64,000 bases of DNA from Lumnitzera littorea. Lineage: Eukaryota; Streptophyta; Magnoliopsida; Myrtales; Combretaceae. The stretch spans positions 46,406,842 through 46,470,841 of the forward strand of contig JAMXBB010000009.1 of the NCBI GenBank assembly GCA_024138015.1, in the 5' to 3' direction. Every line of letters starts with the position of its first letter. The stretch's first letter is position 1. Positions 12,061 to 24,000 of the stretch are shown here, one piece after another. The position numbers and the translations under genes are program-made. The notes below the pieces were generated by a model. It saw only the letters and a program-made list of their open reading frames with translations. It did no database searches and was not told the DNA's origin.

Positions 12061-15000
12061 TACTTTTATATTAAAATGATATCTTTTAGTAAGTGAATTA
12101 AATAATCTATTAAATGAAAACTTTTTGATAATACATAAAGGTAAATTATCTTTACATTCTATTTCCAAAATTAAGAAATTTATAATTATAATTAAAACTT
12201 CTACCTGCTCATAGCGCTTGCTCTTGGCTTTTTTATATTCTATCTTTTTATTATATCATAAATGTATTTCCATAAACTTCTTTGCCAAATCATATTATAA
12301 CATATAGTTTTAAAAGTTCTTTCCTTTTTTGTATATATTTTTTTAATCATCTTTAATGTATTTCCTTTTCTATTTTTCAGATTTTACATAATTTCAAAAG
12401 CACTTACCTTTTATAATAAGAAAATAATTTGATATAATGTATTTTTTCTTCTTCTTCTTCTTCTTATTATTACTATTATTATTATTATTGTTAGTATCAT
12501 TATTATTAATTACTTCTTTTCATTAACAAATAAGTATATTATAATAACAAACATCACACTTACGTTACCTATCATTATAAAACTATGACATCCTTTTTTA
12601 TATATAACTATATAAAGAATCCTATATCTTTTTATTTAAGATCTTATGCAACTATAAAATGCACTTCACAGTAAGCACAAAAGGACCTTAATATAAAGAA
12701 AATTATTGAGTTTTCTTCTTTTATTTGTTTTAATACTCATGTAATCACTTCATACATATATATATATTTCTTTGGGTTAAATATTCAATAAATTGTATAT
12801 AATACGCCATTTGTTTTAAGAACTTTATATTGCTTTAAAATCTTTAACATATAAATTATATTTATAATTTTGTTTTCAAGAAACATTATAATCATTATTT
12901 AAATTTTTATTTGCATGTTATGCAAGCTCATTAGCTAGTTATTTGTTGATGAACAAAGCACATATGTTTTTTATATGCTAATGTGGAAGACATATAAAAC
13001 ATTTGACACACAAAATTCCCATTTAAATTCATTCTTAGGATACACAATAAATGAGAATTTCAAGATTCAATCAATCTCATACTAACATCTTTACTTACGT
13101 GAACCATCGATAGTTTACTTAAACTGACCTCATATACAAATGCATCCCACACTATCACTCTGTTTAACTAATAGCTAATCTTTAGATGTCATGACTTATA
13201 TTAGCTATAGATCTATTATATTATGACCTACTTATATACATATACCCTTGATACCTAAACTATAAGACACATCATCTAAGATTTTCAATCTATGTTGGCA
13301 TCAAGTACTTAATAACTATAGATTTAACCATATTTATCTTGGTTTTATTTGCTACATGTAAATGTAAGCATAGGCTAGTTTTGACCTATGAACTACTTAA
13401 AATTAACCCAATGGTTGCTACTGATAGGATATTTTAGGCTTAGGTCCTTTTAACCTATGTTGAGCTGCTTGAACTTGTGACTTAGCATGCCTCATTTTGG
13501 ATCTAGCCTCCCTATTCACTTAATCGACCTCGCCCTAAGCACCTTGTACAGCCTACCTAGTTGCTGTAGCCTATAACGACTGTAAGACAATAGATAAGGC
13601 TTGAAGACTAGGTTAATAACCACTTCCTACAAATCAAGACCATGTTGGACTACACGATTGCATTACCCATGACTTATGGATGTGCCACTTACTTACTGAC
13701 GATCTCTCAATTTCCAATAGCTCTTCTGTATAAATACTGGCCAACCTCCTAACGGTAAACTACTTGATCACTTGCATAGTTAGCCTACACTTTACTCTAA
13801 TAGCATCCCTCTCTCTACTGCTCACACTAACTTAAGTATCGGAGTAGCTACACCGAATAACCATCAGCGCCCACTCACCTTATTCTTTTTTACAAGCTAA
13901 ACAAGTTTAGCATAAGGCCCAATCCGTCTCATTACTCTACAAACTAGATCTTATAAACAATAGTTGCGGTGTTGGCAATAGACCTAAAGGGCCTATATGA
14001 TTCTTAGGTGGTTCATTGCTAGAGAATTATAGATTTAGAGAATCCAATACATTTCATACTGAAATTTAAAATTACAAAAAAAAAAAAAAGGATAAAGCAT
14101 CGAGTGTTGGTAGACATTATAAGAAGTTCATTGCTAATATAGCATATTTTAAGATTTTTCATATCACATGGAAGGTTACTTTGCAAAGTTAAATTTGTTA
14201 CATATAATTTCTAATTATGGTGAGGCAAATGGTAGCATTCATGTTGTTTGAAGTGCTACTAGATTTATATAAAGTCGACCTCGACCATTAACAAGGGTAG
14301 AATGTATGATTAATTAATAGATGGTGAAATGCCATCAACTAATCCTAAACCCTTATCCACTAAATTAAAATAATATAAAAATATAAAAGTCGAAACAAAC
14401 TAAAGGGTAGCGTTCTTGACACTTGATCAACAATGGTTAGCATTATTTATCAACCATTAGGGTGTGAGATCAGGATCTACCAAAATGGTATTAGATATCA
14501 AAGTGTAGGTTTCAAATATGTGAAACTTATGATCACAAAGTATGATACAAGGTTTGAGCTTATACTCTATTGAAAATTTACATATCACATGTTCCATGTT
14601 TTAGAATATTATGTAATTTCTCAATGTATAGAAGATATGGTGAGCCCAGTTTCTATATCATTGCCAATGAATATAATTTAGTTTGATGAAATCAACTACG
14701 TTTGCTTAGTTTATAACCCATTCAATAGGCTAACACTCCATAATAGAGGAAAATCTATCTCAAATTACCAATTAAAGTTATATTGTTATATCTTGTTATT
14801 ATAATGTGTTTTTATTAAAAATTATCATATTCATACTTTTTATAGTTTTGTCTTTATAAGTAACTAGCAAACAACATATCAGCGATGTATGTGTAAAAGA
14901 AAAACGATTTACACTACTTAGTAATATTTCTTATGAGTAATAAAGAAAATGAGTATAAAACTAATGATAGTATCAAATAGAAAACTAAGCATACAAAACA

Positions 15001-17842
15001 AAATACAATATGTATAATTCTTTTGACCCATTATTAATTATAAAATTGATGATAATGTTGAATAAAAAAACTAAATATATTGAATTGAGATATAACATGT
15101 ATAAACTATATAAAAAGATGTTTAAACCCCTTATTTATTGAGACATATTTTGTTGGGAGATGTGGAGAAAGGAAGACGAGGGTGGAGAGAGAGAAATATA
15201 ATTATATTTAAAATTTTTTTCTTTCATAAATTTGAGTTGATATATATTTAGATGATTCATTTGAGTCATGTTAGGGCCATGTAAGAATTAATAATTTTAC
15301 ATAATGTTTATCTTGATTTTGTCTTTACAAATATATTTTCTCTTTATGTCGTACTATAAAAGATTAGCAAAAAGCACTACTAATAAAATGTTGTAAGCTT
15401 CCCACAATTACCTATTATAAGCATCAATGAATTCTATCTTAATTGTACTAGTAAATAAATAAAAAGATAAAGTCATATTTAGAATATTCAACACCATGAT
15501 CTTCACCTCAAATGTTTGTAGAACTAATATGATAAAAAAAAAAGGATATTATAACCAACTTATTTTATCTTATTGTAGTATCTATTCATTTTCACTTGAA
15601 AACAAAAATATTTCACCTAGGTTATTTGAAAAGAACAAAAAAAACAAAAGAAAAAGAAAAGAAAGAAAAAGTCAATCTCTCGTAATATCTATACTAGAAA
15701 TTTCTTTTGGGAATATAATATAAGTAATTAGCAAATATACTATTATTAAATTAGTCAATAGTTGATATAAGATTGGTTTTGTTGTCATATATTATTAGAT
15801 TGAGGATTAAATAGTAATTTAAGGAGATAATGGTTACTTAGAAAACTTCTGACTTTAATAATATAAATAAAGTGTACTAAAAAGAAAAATGTAAATAAAA
15901 GATATAAAGAAATAGTAAGTTAAAAAAAAAAAAAGGGTTAAACAACCATATCACCCCTACAGTGTATCTATCTTAAGATCTTTATTGAACCACTACAATG
16001 AAACATACTAAACTTAAAAATAATTTTCATATACTATTATATGAATACAATGACACCACAATAAATACATGAAATGAGTGGTTTTAGTTTTAGTTTCTTA
16101 AAAAAGATTGCAATAATATTTGACATATAACTATCCTGCCAATAGTTTCCCATATAAAGAAAATAAAACATATAAGAATGATTTGATAAGTTATTTAATG
16201 AGAGCGTATGTAATATTGTAAATTCATTATTGAAAAATATAGTTTTTCACTAAAGACACCAAACTTCCCACATTTTCCTTTTAATGATATAGATAGATAT
16301 AAAAATGTGAATTAATAAGACATTATAAATCATTCATTTATTCATAGAAACTTGAATTATTCAAATAATTTTTTATTGCATTTTAAGTTATGCTAGCATC
16401 GGTAAAATTACGTAACATTGGTGGTATTCACAATGCAAGTCCAATATCTTTTTCTGTCAATGTAATTACATGTTAAATGGCAATATCGTGTAGAATAAAT
16501 TAATAGAATTTTTATTTAATGAATTTCATCTATTTGAGAATTTGTAATCCATAAAGTACACCATGTAAATAAAATAATTAGAACTTTAACTTAATTCATT
16601 GAGATAATAATATAGTTTTCTTTTTGCTAAACTTCAATTAAATTTATCTTTGAAAGGAAAATATCTTACATATCATTTGTTTTACCATCATATGAATTGT
16701 AATTTCAAGAAATTAATAACATTAAAAAAGAGCAACAAAGGTAAGTAGCACATAATAATAGAAGGAAAAAAAATAACAATAACAATAGCCTAAGTATATA
16801 ATTTTATCAACAAACCTATCTTTATTAATTAATTTATTATATAATTTATACATAAACATGAAATCTACCTAAAAAAAAGTTATTAACATAATGGCCCTCT
16901 AACAAAATGAGGGAAAGAAAAAACCGTCCAATTCATTATTAAGATCTCCATCTTATTCTAATATCACATGATTCATTTACTAATTGTACTCTTTTGAAGC
17001 CATTAATCCTAGTGATTTCTAAATGTCTTCTTCGTAGTTGCTCTTTAAAATGTGATATCCAAAAGCTCCAAGACATCTTATGAGATAATTGCCAAATGTT
17101 AAAAAGAATTCATTAGAATTACAATTTATTTTCATTTCGCTCACCAAATCTAGTAACATTCACAAAGAATTATAGCTAACTCATTTCAATTTTGCAACTT
17201 TCATCTTATTATTGTTACATTTTTTTTTTTTGTCATTGTTCCATGTTGAAAGAAAAGAAATTTGGCTGAGAAACAGCAAAAGAATAACCTAATCATAATC
17301 TCATATTCAATAAAACATTATATTAAACAAACAAATATTGGATTCACAAAATAAAATACTTGTTATTCAATGGAATGTAGCTTCTAATATCTACACGCTT
17401 CATGATAACAATTATTTGTAGATAACCATATGTAAAAAACCAAGACTTTAAAAATTCATATTAATCAATTCAAAATATTATAAAAAAATGAGTATTTGAC
17501 CAATAAAAAAAAAGATGCTTGGCCTTCAATATTTATTACAAAGAATGCATATTGAATTAACTAATCAATAAAAAAACAACTAAACCTTTTAAATCAAAGC
17601 TATATCTTTGAATACTCTATCATGTCCAACAATACCAATTTTAAGCCTCCTTTATTTGACAATAAAATATAAACTAAAATTTTAGTACAAAAACATATAA
17701 TACATTTAATCTAAAATGTGATTTAGATGAAAAAAAGGCTTTTCTAATTTTACTTTACTATCATAAGAGTTTAATGACGGCATTCGTTTCCTAAAAGCTA
17801 CGTTCTTCATAAAAAATTAGAAACATTAAATAAGAAAAAATG
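12061..17842. other. AT-rich spacer, no gene recognised
   Basis: No protein domain, RNA gene or LTR pair recognised. The part at 13,300-14,000 is less AT-rich, but its six frames are broken. A degenerate word resembling a tRNA-iMet primer site (TGGTATTAGATATCAAAG, about 14,485) is too weak to call. Short homopolymer runs occur throughout. Confidence 0.45.
12443..12515. repeat. CTT/ATT compound microsatellite
   Basis: About seven CTT units pass directly into degenerate ATT units. Confidence 0.9.
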
Positions 17843-18232
17843 GGATAAAGCCTGTATAAGTGCTTGAACTTTCATATTTTTTTCATTTAGTATCGAAACT
17901 TTAAACTTGTTCATTTTAATACTCCAATTTTTTAAATGAAATAAATTGGTATTTCTATTATAATGACTATTATTATAAAATAATAGAATAATAATATAAG
18001 TACATCGTATTTAATTTTATTTTCATTTTAGTGTTCAAACTTTATTTTTTATTTCATTTTGGTATTTAAACTTTTTAAAATGAAACAAATAAGTATTCTT
18101 TATAATAGTCGTTATAACATAGAAACTGATTTATCTTATTTAAAAAGTTGAGGTACTAAAATAAATAAGTTTAAAGTTTAAGTACTAAATTGGAAAAATA
18201 TGAAAGTTTAGGTACTTCTTGTAGTTTTATCC
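17843..18232. mobile_element. MITE with about 100-bp terminal inverted repeats
   Basis: The left end (17,843-17,946, GGATAAAGCCTGTATAAGTG...) matches the reverse complement of the right end (18,129-18,232, ...TTCTTGTAGTTTTATCC) over about 100 bp, including ACTTTCATATTTTT, ATTTAGTA, ACTTTAAACTT and ATTTTAGTA-like blocks. No coding capacity. Possible 9-bp target duplication TAAGAAAAA/TAAGAAAAG (17,831-17,839 and 18,233-18,241), although three unexplained bases separate the left copy from the inverted repeat. Long A/T-rich inverted ends with a 9-bp duplication suggest a Mutator-like origin; this is inference. Confidence 0.75.
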
Positions 18233-18509
18233 TAAGAAAAGACATATAACTTTGATCATCAAAAACCTAAATAAATCAACATATGATATAAAGAAATTTC
18301 AAAATAGGGGGAAATAAATCTTAGGTCAAACATTATTAATTAACATAAATTGACATGATAAATGGAGGTCATTGTCATTAATCTTACTATAATCATGCAT
18401 AAAAAAGAGAAATGATGGGTTAACATATATAACTCTAATGTAAAATAGCATTTATATATGTATTATAAAATTGTAATAGTATGTTATATGATTTATAGAT
18501 AACATAAAA

Positions 18510-19832
18510 GGGTAAACTTAGCATCATGGCTTTATGGACTGTTAAACAAATTTGACCACTTGTTAATAGTTAAACAGGTGTACAATGGGTTAGGGTGTTG
18601 GAGACAGGATATTATTAGCTACCCTTTAGACCATGCTATTTGCCAATAGCTAGGACAAGTGGCACTACTAGACAATACCCAAAGTGAGGACATTAAGCGT
18701 TGGCTTGATGAAGTTAATGGGGGAATTAATAGCAAAATCAGTGTATACTAAGCTATGTAGAAACAAAGATGAGTGTGAGTAGATTTGGAAGTCACCAACT
18801 AATCTAAAGATTCAAGTGCTACTTTGGAGGATACTTTTTAAGGGGTTACCAATGAGGGATAATTTGCATATCATAGAGCTTAATATATGTGCTAAGTGTC
18901 CCTTATGTGGCAATGTCGAGAAGTCCATTTTTCATGTGTTTTTCTAATGTAGCATGAGTAAAATTGGATGGCAAGCCATATGGGTTCATGACGCTAATGA
19001 GCTACGAAGTAAGGATGATATTGAGCATTGGCTAAAGCAACATGATAAGTGGAAGAAGAAGAATTGGAAAGAAATTAGATTGCTTAAGCAAGCTTCAATG
19101 TTATGAGGAACTTGTAAGGAGAGGAACCATAGAGTTTTTAATTAGCAACAATCTTACAAGAATTGGATTTATAGAACAACAACAGGAGTACATGAATGGT
19201 AAGCGACTCATAAAGCGGATAAGGAAAGAACAGGTATAAACTGGGTTAAACCTCCTCGAGGTATTGTGAAGATTAATTGTGATGGGGCAGCTGATGAACA
19301 ATATAATTATAGTGGTAAAGGTGTGATTGAGAGAGATTAACATGGTCTAGTGATTGGCGGTGTGTATAAAAATATCAATAGAGGTTAAGCTTTGAGCGAT
19401 TTTAGAAGGTCTGAACTGGGTATGGATGAAAGGTTTGAAATCCATAGTCTTAGAGGCTAACTCTCTGTTGGTGGTGGATTGGATATAAAAAGCGACCATA
19501 AATTTGTAGATATGTCATCTAACATGAGCTGGATGCATTAAGTCTATTGCTTTCTTTGATAGTTTTCTCCTTTATAGGATAAACCATGAGCAAAATCAAG
19601 TTGTAGATGCTTTAGTGAAGGAAGGCTTGCAAGAGGCAGGATGTATTGAATTTGGCACCATGGTCCCTACTTTTTTGTCTAATTATCTTTCTTTTAATGA
19701 ATGTTGTAGTCAAACTTTAGAAGCTACTAGTATGGCACCTAGTTGATGTTATCTTTTGTTGTCTGCATCTAGATGTTATAATGTTTTTCATCTTTTAGTA
19801 ATATTTTATTTCCCCATCGAAAAATAAATTAA
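18510..19832 (+). pseudogene. 5'-truncated LINE (L1-type) fragment: RT zinc-binding and RNase H-like
   Basis: The frames of the + strand encode the C-terminal part of a plant L1-type LINE ORF2. First comes an RT zinc-binding (zf-RVT-like) segment at about 18,780-18,980 (WKSPTNLKIQVLLWR, then NICAKCPLCGN with H and C after it). Next is a plant RNase H-like domain starting about 19,240 (VKPPRGIVKINCDGAA), ending with NQVVDALVKEGL at about 19,600-19,630. The 3' end (CCCCATCGAAAAATAAATTAAA, about 19,813-19,834) is the usual LINE tail form. The endonuclease and the RT core are absent, so the copy is 5'-truncated. Many stops and frameshifts. AAAAGGGTAAACTT (near 18,506) and AAAAGAGGTAAA (near 19,838) may be a decayed target duplication. 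Confidence 0.75.
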
Positions 19833-22800
19833 ACTGAAAAGAGGTAAAAAGAAAAACAAAGGTCCTATAAATATCCTCAAATCTATAGATTATAGAATAT
19901 AGGATTTAGGACAATTTTAAGAGATTACAAATTTTATTCCCCTTAATACTGATAATAAATTTATTTCTAGTTGTGACATGATACAATTCTTTAATAATGA
20001 ATATCTCTTATTCCCTTTTTTTTTTTTTTTAAAATTTTTATACTTCTATGGTAGTCAAGTAGATGGTTAACCTATCTAAGTAGTGGCTAACAACCTACCA
20101 ATTTGTTTATGGCTTTGTAACTCACCTTTAATAGTGGATTATGACCTACCTATACAAATCTAGTGGCCTAACAAGTCAATAAATTATGGGTTGTCATATA
20201 GTCATAGGAAGGCTCTTCTCCGATAACCTTATCTATAGAGGGTATGGGGCCCAATTCGATCAAAACCACTAGGTACCAGTCCCTCTAAAGCATAATTGGG
20301 ACCATCCACTAGGGTAAGTGGGTAACCCTATCGTACAAGATATCTACTCGGACCTTACTCGACCAAGTAGGTTCTGTGTAGATATTTAAGGTTATAAGGT
20401 AGATTTTAGGTAACAATTTCTTGGAATCTATACTTACAAGGTAAGGTAAGGGTATGAGGATATGGTACCCTATACTCACCTTGGAACATGTATTATGAAG
20501 TATATAGACTATAGGTTCTAAGGTACCTTACATCTATCATGTAATAATAATTAAATAAAATTAATAAATGAAAAAGAATACCATTTCATTTGTAGGAGCT
20601 TAAAAAAAGTAACAAAATGCATCCTATGAGAAACCCTAAACTAAACCTAATGTTCTCATATCAATATCTTCCTTCTTAGTCTTTTCTTTGTTATCTTTTC
20701 TTTCCACTCCATCTTCCTTATTTACTAAGTACAACTCTACAAATGTTAAAAAATAAAAAAACCTGTGTGAAGTCACTTAAACAAGATATGTTGTTAACTT
20801 ATTTTCTTTTGATGTAATAATTTCTTTGTATTTGATTTGAAAAATATTTTGTAATAAATTTATATAATGTTATTCAAGTTAAAATTTAATAAAGATTAAT
20901 GTTTGTATCTTTTTCCTTTGTCCAAGATTAGGGTTTATATTAGGTTTAAAAAAAATTTAGTCGATAGGTTGGGATTTAGTAATTGCGATATAAGGAGCAT
21001 CATTATGGATACTGATTATTAATTCAGAAATTGTAATTTGTAATTTATGAATATTCTTATTGTTAAAATAAGTAAGGTGTGCAAATGAGTCTAATTTACA
21101 ATTATTTATTTAATTTTTAAAGTCGAGACTAAGATTTCACTAAAATTGATATGTTTATATAATAGTGATCGGTGAAGAAAATGATTAAAAAGAAAAATAA
21201 ATAAAAGAAATTGAAATGAAATAAAAATAAATAGAAACTAATTATATTAAAATTTATAAGAAAAAAATATTTATAGGTTTTATAGAGTACATTATATCCT
21301 GTACAATTTATTGAGTACAAGATAGTTTCAAAATACTACAGGTAGGATACAGATAGTCAAGTTTAAAATCTTGTACCTACAGAATAGGATATAGGTAGAG
21401 ACCTATATCATATCCACCCTATACTTGCTCATCCCTATTGTTTACCGACCCATGGGGATTGATGCTAATTGTTGCAATTCTTTTTTTTTTTTTTTTCCAA
21501 ATTTCATTCTAAATTATACTAATCTTCCTTAACTTTGCTTGTTCTTAGAAAGCAAAGTTTATTAATTAATTTTGATTTAAAAAATGCATCTTTGATATTA
21601 GGTCATTCATGTGTAAGAAAGCACAATTTCTTTATTTATTTTGTGATGAGTACGTATATGGGAACACCATTATAATAAAATACAATGGTGGAAAATAAAT
21701 AAATAAGGTAGTACCATTATCCTTATATAAAATAATTAGAAAGTAAAATAGCAAAGTAGCTTAATAGAACTTGTTGGCACATTGTTAATGATTATTTTTT
21801 CCAGATGCTATAAAATTTTGCAAGTCATATCACTTATAGAGCAATCACCATTGGTGTTATTTGGTGTGTGCTATACTTGCATGTAACATTTAAGGAAAAG
21901 TTGTCTTTTCATTTTGAGATCAAGGAAAACACATGAACTTATAAAATAAAGCATAAAAATATAGGTAAATGTGTATTGCAAATAGTCTTACCATCTAATT
22001 TTGTAACACCAACTATATTGACTAGATATAAGTGTGCATCATCTCCATTTTTCATCAATTTCTTCCACCACCTAATCCATTTCATGTTAGCTACTTTGGA
22101 ATTTTAACTTTAGCTAAGCCTTTATTAAATGCTACAATTGTTCATAAAGGTATCTTTCATGGAACAAATTAGGAAATTAGAGAAAACATATGAAAGATGA
22201 GAGTGTTGATCTTTTATATGAAATTGATACAATGGAGAGCCACAAAAACATAAGATAACATTGATTACAATGCATGGTTAACTATACATTGCTAAAAGTC
22301 CAATCAATATTTCATTAAAGCAATCACCTTCTTCTTATCTTTTTGTAATCCTTGACATATACTCTCTACTTTACTCTTTTCATAGATTCCAAGAAAGACA
22401 ATACAAGAAGTACCATTTGAGGAGATACTGATGTCCATTGCAACACTAATGCTATAGAATGCTCTTAAAATTTGATAAGACGAGAAATATTAACATATGG
22501 AGCATTTTTCAAGAGAAAGAGAAAAATGTTCATAAATCATATAGGAATGTTTGTGTACCACAGCTTGTGTGTTTGTATATAAATTCATATAAGAGAAGTA
22601 GAATTAATAATAGAGAATTAGGGTTGCTTTTTTTTTTTTTTCCCTCCTTTTTTTTAGGGCCCTTAACCCATTGACCATCTTGGGTCTACAAGTAGTTCAA
22701 GTATTGGATGTTTATTTGATTTCAAATCACTAATTTGGCAGACCAATTCAATGTTGGGACACAAATCCTACCCCAACCATGCCCATGTCAACCCTTATCA

Positions 22801-23460
22801 TCCCATTTATCTTTAATTTTAATTTTCCAATTTTCTTTAACAGAATTTTTTATTTATATTTAGTACTTTTCTTAAAAACTTAGTTACATGACATAAAAAT
22901 TATTAAATACGACAAAATGGCCTTACTATACACAAGGTAAAGGAGTCCTTTGTTGACACTTGTGAGTGGTCTAAAGAAATTCTTACATAATTTTATGTAC
23001 TTTCTTTTCCCTTAAACTTAGATTTAACATTAAAAATGTGAAATGTTTTATTTTAAACCTCTTAACTAACTAAGACTATTGTATTTTAATAGTATCATCA
23101 TTGGTCTCCCATTGGATAAACCATATTTGAATTCTTCCTACCCCACTGTTGATTGCAAAAAATAAAATAAAATAAAAAATCCTCTTTAACTGGTACCTAA
23201 TAATATCCTTTAACAAGACCATTAACAAATTGCTTCTACATAAGAGTAACTCCTAAATAAGTGCTTTTAAACGAAAGAATCTTAATTGAAGGTGAAATGG
23301 AGGAATAAATCCTAATGCGTAGAATTAGTCAATTATTTAATGTCCGAGCTTCCAACAGTCTTCCTCGCTATATTTCCTAAAGCATATATGTCAACGTTTA
23401 ATTATTTAGATACGTGTGGGCTTACATGAATGTCTATTGTTTTATTTCATAATATTTTAT
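19833..23460. other. AT-rich spacer; possible hAT-related repeat at 20.0-21.4 kb
   Basis: No gene recognised. Between about 20,030 and 20,540, and again at 21,340-21,445, words such as GGTACC, CCTATACT and GGATAT recur. The block ends CTTGCTCATCCCTA at about 21,425, which resembles hAT-type inverted-end sequence, but the left partner was not found. The remainder has poly-T runs (20,018; 21,480; 22,629) and no other structure I can name. Confidence 0.35.
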
Positions 23461-23468
23461 TATGTGAG

Positions 23469-23521
23469 GCACCTGTGGCCTAATGGATAAGGCGTCTGAC
23501 TTCTAATGCCTACCAGGTATG
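23469..23521 (+). pseudogene. tRNA-Arg(TCT) gene with internal deletion
   Basis: Bases 23,469-23,506 match the 5' half of a plant tRNA-Arg gene: acceptor strand GCACCTG, D-arm with an A-box-like TGGCCTAATGG, anticodon stem and CTTCTAA loop (anticodon TCT). The sequence then jumps to CCTACCAGGTATG, the 3' acceptor strand, so most of the variable and T-arm region including the B box (about 25-30 nt) is missing. The 3' strand has also lost pairs with the 5' strand. A short T run follows. Transcription as a functional tRNA is not expected without the B box. Confidence 0.65.
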
Positions 23522-23660
23522 TTTCTATTTTTCATTGTTAAATTCTGTTTCTTTTCCTCTTGAATAAGATTTGCATTTGCATTGCTGTTCCGAAGTGCAT
23601 AACAAATCGCAGCAATCACAAAAGGGAGATTCTCGGGGAAGAAAAGATAAAAAAAAAAAC

Positions 23661-24000
23661 ATAGTCTAGATTATTATACTTTAGAAAGTTACATTTTAAT
23701 CGATTCACTCATCTATAGTATTATTTTCAATGCTTAATATTTACTCGAAAATACAAAAATAGTTTACTACCCATATCTCCTTTCCGTTTCTATTATTTCT
23801 CCACGTTCTATAAACTACTAAATAGAGGTTACACAAAAAGCAGGATGCTCTAGATTAATTTTAGAACTTTACATCTTAATCCGGTCACTCATGTACAGTA
23901 TTACTTTTAATGTTTCATATTTACTCGGAAACACAAAAGTAGTTTACTGTCCCCATCTCCTTTCTATTTCTATTATTACTTCACATTGTATAAGCCATTC
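23661..24000. repeat. Direct duplication, period about 180 bp
   Basis: Unit 1 (about 23,661-23,815) and unit 2 (about 23,845-23,998) share CTAGATTA, CATTTTAAT/CATCTTAAT, ATATTTACTCG and AGTTTACT (at 23,761 and 23,941, exactly 180 bp apart), and the end TATAA. A third partial match, GGTTAC...AGGATGCTCTA, recurs at about 24,206-24,231. No coding potential. Confidence 0.75.

Noticed and set aside
14480..14505. Possible primer binding site TGGTATTAGATATC
   Set aside because: Too degenerate, and no LTR pair or coding domain nearby supports it.
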